Source: Aquamicrobium sp. (GTDB lineage Bacteria; Pseudomonadota; Alphaproteobacteria; Rhizobiales; Rhizobiaceae). From it: 5,396 bases of DNA. The translations under genes and the position numbers were made by a program. Positions 4,826 to 5,396 of this stretch are shown here, piece after piece. The stretch's first letter is position 1, and each line of letters starts with the position of its first letter. The stretch spans positions 1-5,396 of the forward strand of contig JACZJD010000574.1 of the NCBI GenBank assembly GCA_014860725.1. The letters are read 5' to 3'. The notes beneath the pieces are model-generated. The model was given only the letters and a program-made list of their open reading frames with translations. It ran no database searches and was not told where the DNA came from.

Positions 4826-5396
4826 CTACTCCACGCTCAGGCGGTATCCAACACCGCGCACCGTCTGCAGCCAGACCGGGTTGGACGGGTCGCGCTCGAT
4901 CTTGCGGCGCAGCCGGTTGATCTGGACGTCGATGGTGCGCTCGCCGACCTCGGAATCAGTGCCGATCAGCTCGTGGCGCGGGATCGTCTCGCCCGCCCGC
5001 TCGGCGAAGATGGCGAGGATTTCCTGCTCGCGGTCGGTCAGCTTCATCACCTCGCCGCTCTTCTTCAGCTCGCGGCGGGCGATCTGGAAGGTGTAGGGGC
5101 CGAAGACGATCTGCTCGACCTTCGGCGTCGGCTGCGGCCCGCCGCGGCGCAGGATGTTGTTCAGCCGCAGCAGGAGCTCGCGCGGATCGAACGGCTTGGG
5201 CAGGTAGTCGTCGGCGCCGGCCTCGAGCCCGGCGACGCGGCTGTCGGTCTCCGACAGCGCCGTCAGCATCAGGATCGGCACGTTCTTCTCCTCGCGCAGC
5301 GACCGCGTGAGCTGGACGCCGCTCTCGCCGGGCATCATCACGTCGAGCACGATCAGGTCGAAGTCGATGCCGGCGAGCTTGCGCCGGGCTTCCGCG
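4826..5396 (-). CDS. OmpR-family response regulator (N-terminus cut by window edge)
   Basis: The visible 189 residues cover most of an OmpR/PhoB-type regulator; roughly the first 40 to 50 residues, including the acidic pocket, lie outside. The receiver part shows the phospho-accepting aspartate in IVLDVMMPGESG (visible residue 18), the switch threonine in MLTALSETD (45) and the conserved lysine in YLPKPFDPRELL (67). After a linker, the winged-helix DNA-binding domain begins at FGPYTFQIARREL (98-110). It continues through LTDREQEILAIFAERAG and the recognition-helix region ERTIDVQINRLRRKIE to VRGVGYRL at the end. The gene precedes and is co-oriented with the kinase, its presumed partner. The receiver resembles the PetR/OmpR group of alphaproteobacteria, though I cannot separate these from sequence alone. 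The GTG at 5350 is not the start, since the receiver fold continues upstream without a stop. Confidence 0.96.
   Translation of the reverse strand, partial: AEARRKLAGIDFDLIVLDVMMPGESGVQLTRSLREEKNVPILMLTALSETDSRVAGLEAGADDYLPKPFDPRELLLRLNNILRRGGPQPTPKVEQIVFGPYTFQIARRELKKSGEVMKLTDREQEILAIFAERAGETIPRHELIGTDSEVGERTIDVQINRLRRKIERDPSNPVWLQTVRGVGYRLSVE

Noticed and set aside
1..5396. Novel defence, mobile or biosynthetic system
   Set aside because: All long genes fall into conserved housekeeping or regulatory families in a typical alphaproteobacterial arrangement. There is no transposase, integrase, toxin-antitoxin pair, terminal repeat or composition break.

Overview
The window is high-GC DNA (well above 60% GC by eye) with a conserved, chromosomal bacterial gene set. 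The protein sequences and the arrangement point to an alphaproteobacterium, most likely of the Hyphomicrobiales (Rhizobiales). The signs are the short alphaproteobacterial form of Lgt followed directly by a MidA/NDUFAF7-type methyltransferase, a UbiK/BMFP-family small protein divergent from lgt, a YbjN protein, and an EnvZ/OmpR-like pair whose kinase has the H-box HDLRTILTR. The genus is not determined. There is no transposase, integrase, phage gene, CRISPR array, rRNA or tRNA.

Layout. Bases 1-1029 (minus strand) hold lgt and the start of the methyltransferase gene; the two overlap by four bases (ATGA). A 147-bp divergent intergenic region (1030-1176) separates them from a plus-strand UbiK-family gene (1177-1488). 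A 338-bp stretch without a gene follows (1489-1826). It is locally less GC-rich and contains three GANTC sites, a possible branched RNA fold, a pair of TGCTGCA repeats and a hairpin over the next gene's ribosome binding site. Then comes a compact plus-strand cluster: YbjN protein (1827-2327), CsaA-like tRNA-binding-fold protein (2338-2700) and a P-loop ATPase (2731-3342). The ATPase gene runs tail to tail into a minus-strand sensor histidine kinase (3323-4741), with a 20-bp coding overlap. The kinase gene lies downstream of its response regulator gene (4826-5396, cut by the window edge).

How the genes fit together. Lgt performs the first step of lipoprotein maturation in the inner membrane. 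The methyltransferase family is linked to respiratory complex I assembly, and the UbiK family to ubiquinone synthesis. The kinase and regulator form a classical two-component system with a periplasmic sensor domain of about 120 residues. YbjN and CsaA are small proteins with chaperone-like or RNA-binding folds. The ATPase has a clear Walker A motif but no assigned role.

No new defence, mobile or biosynthetic system is visible. The points most worth checking are small and regulatory: two hairpins that each bury a Shine-Dalgarno sequence in the same gene cluster (1812-1824 and 2708-2724), the structured GANTC-bearing leader (1538-1661), the convergent gene overlap, and the uncertain lgt start.
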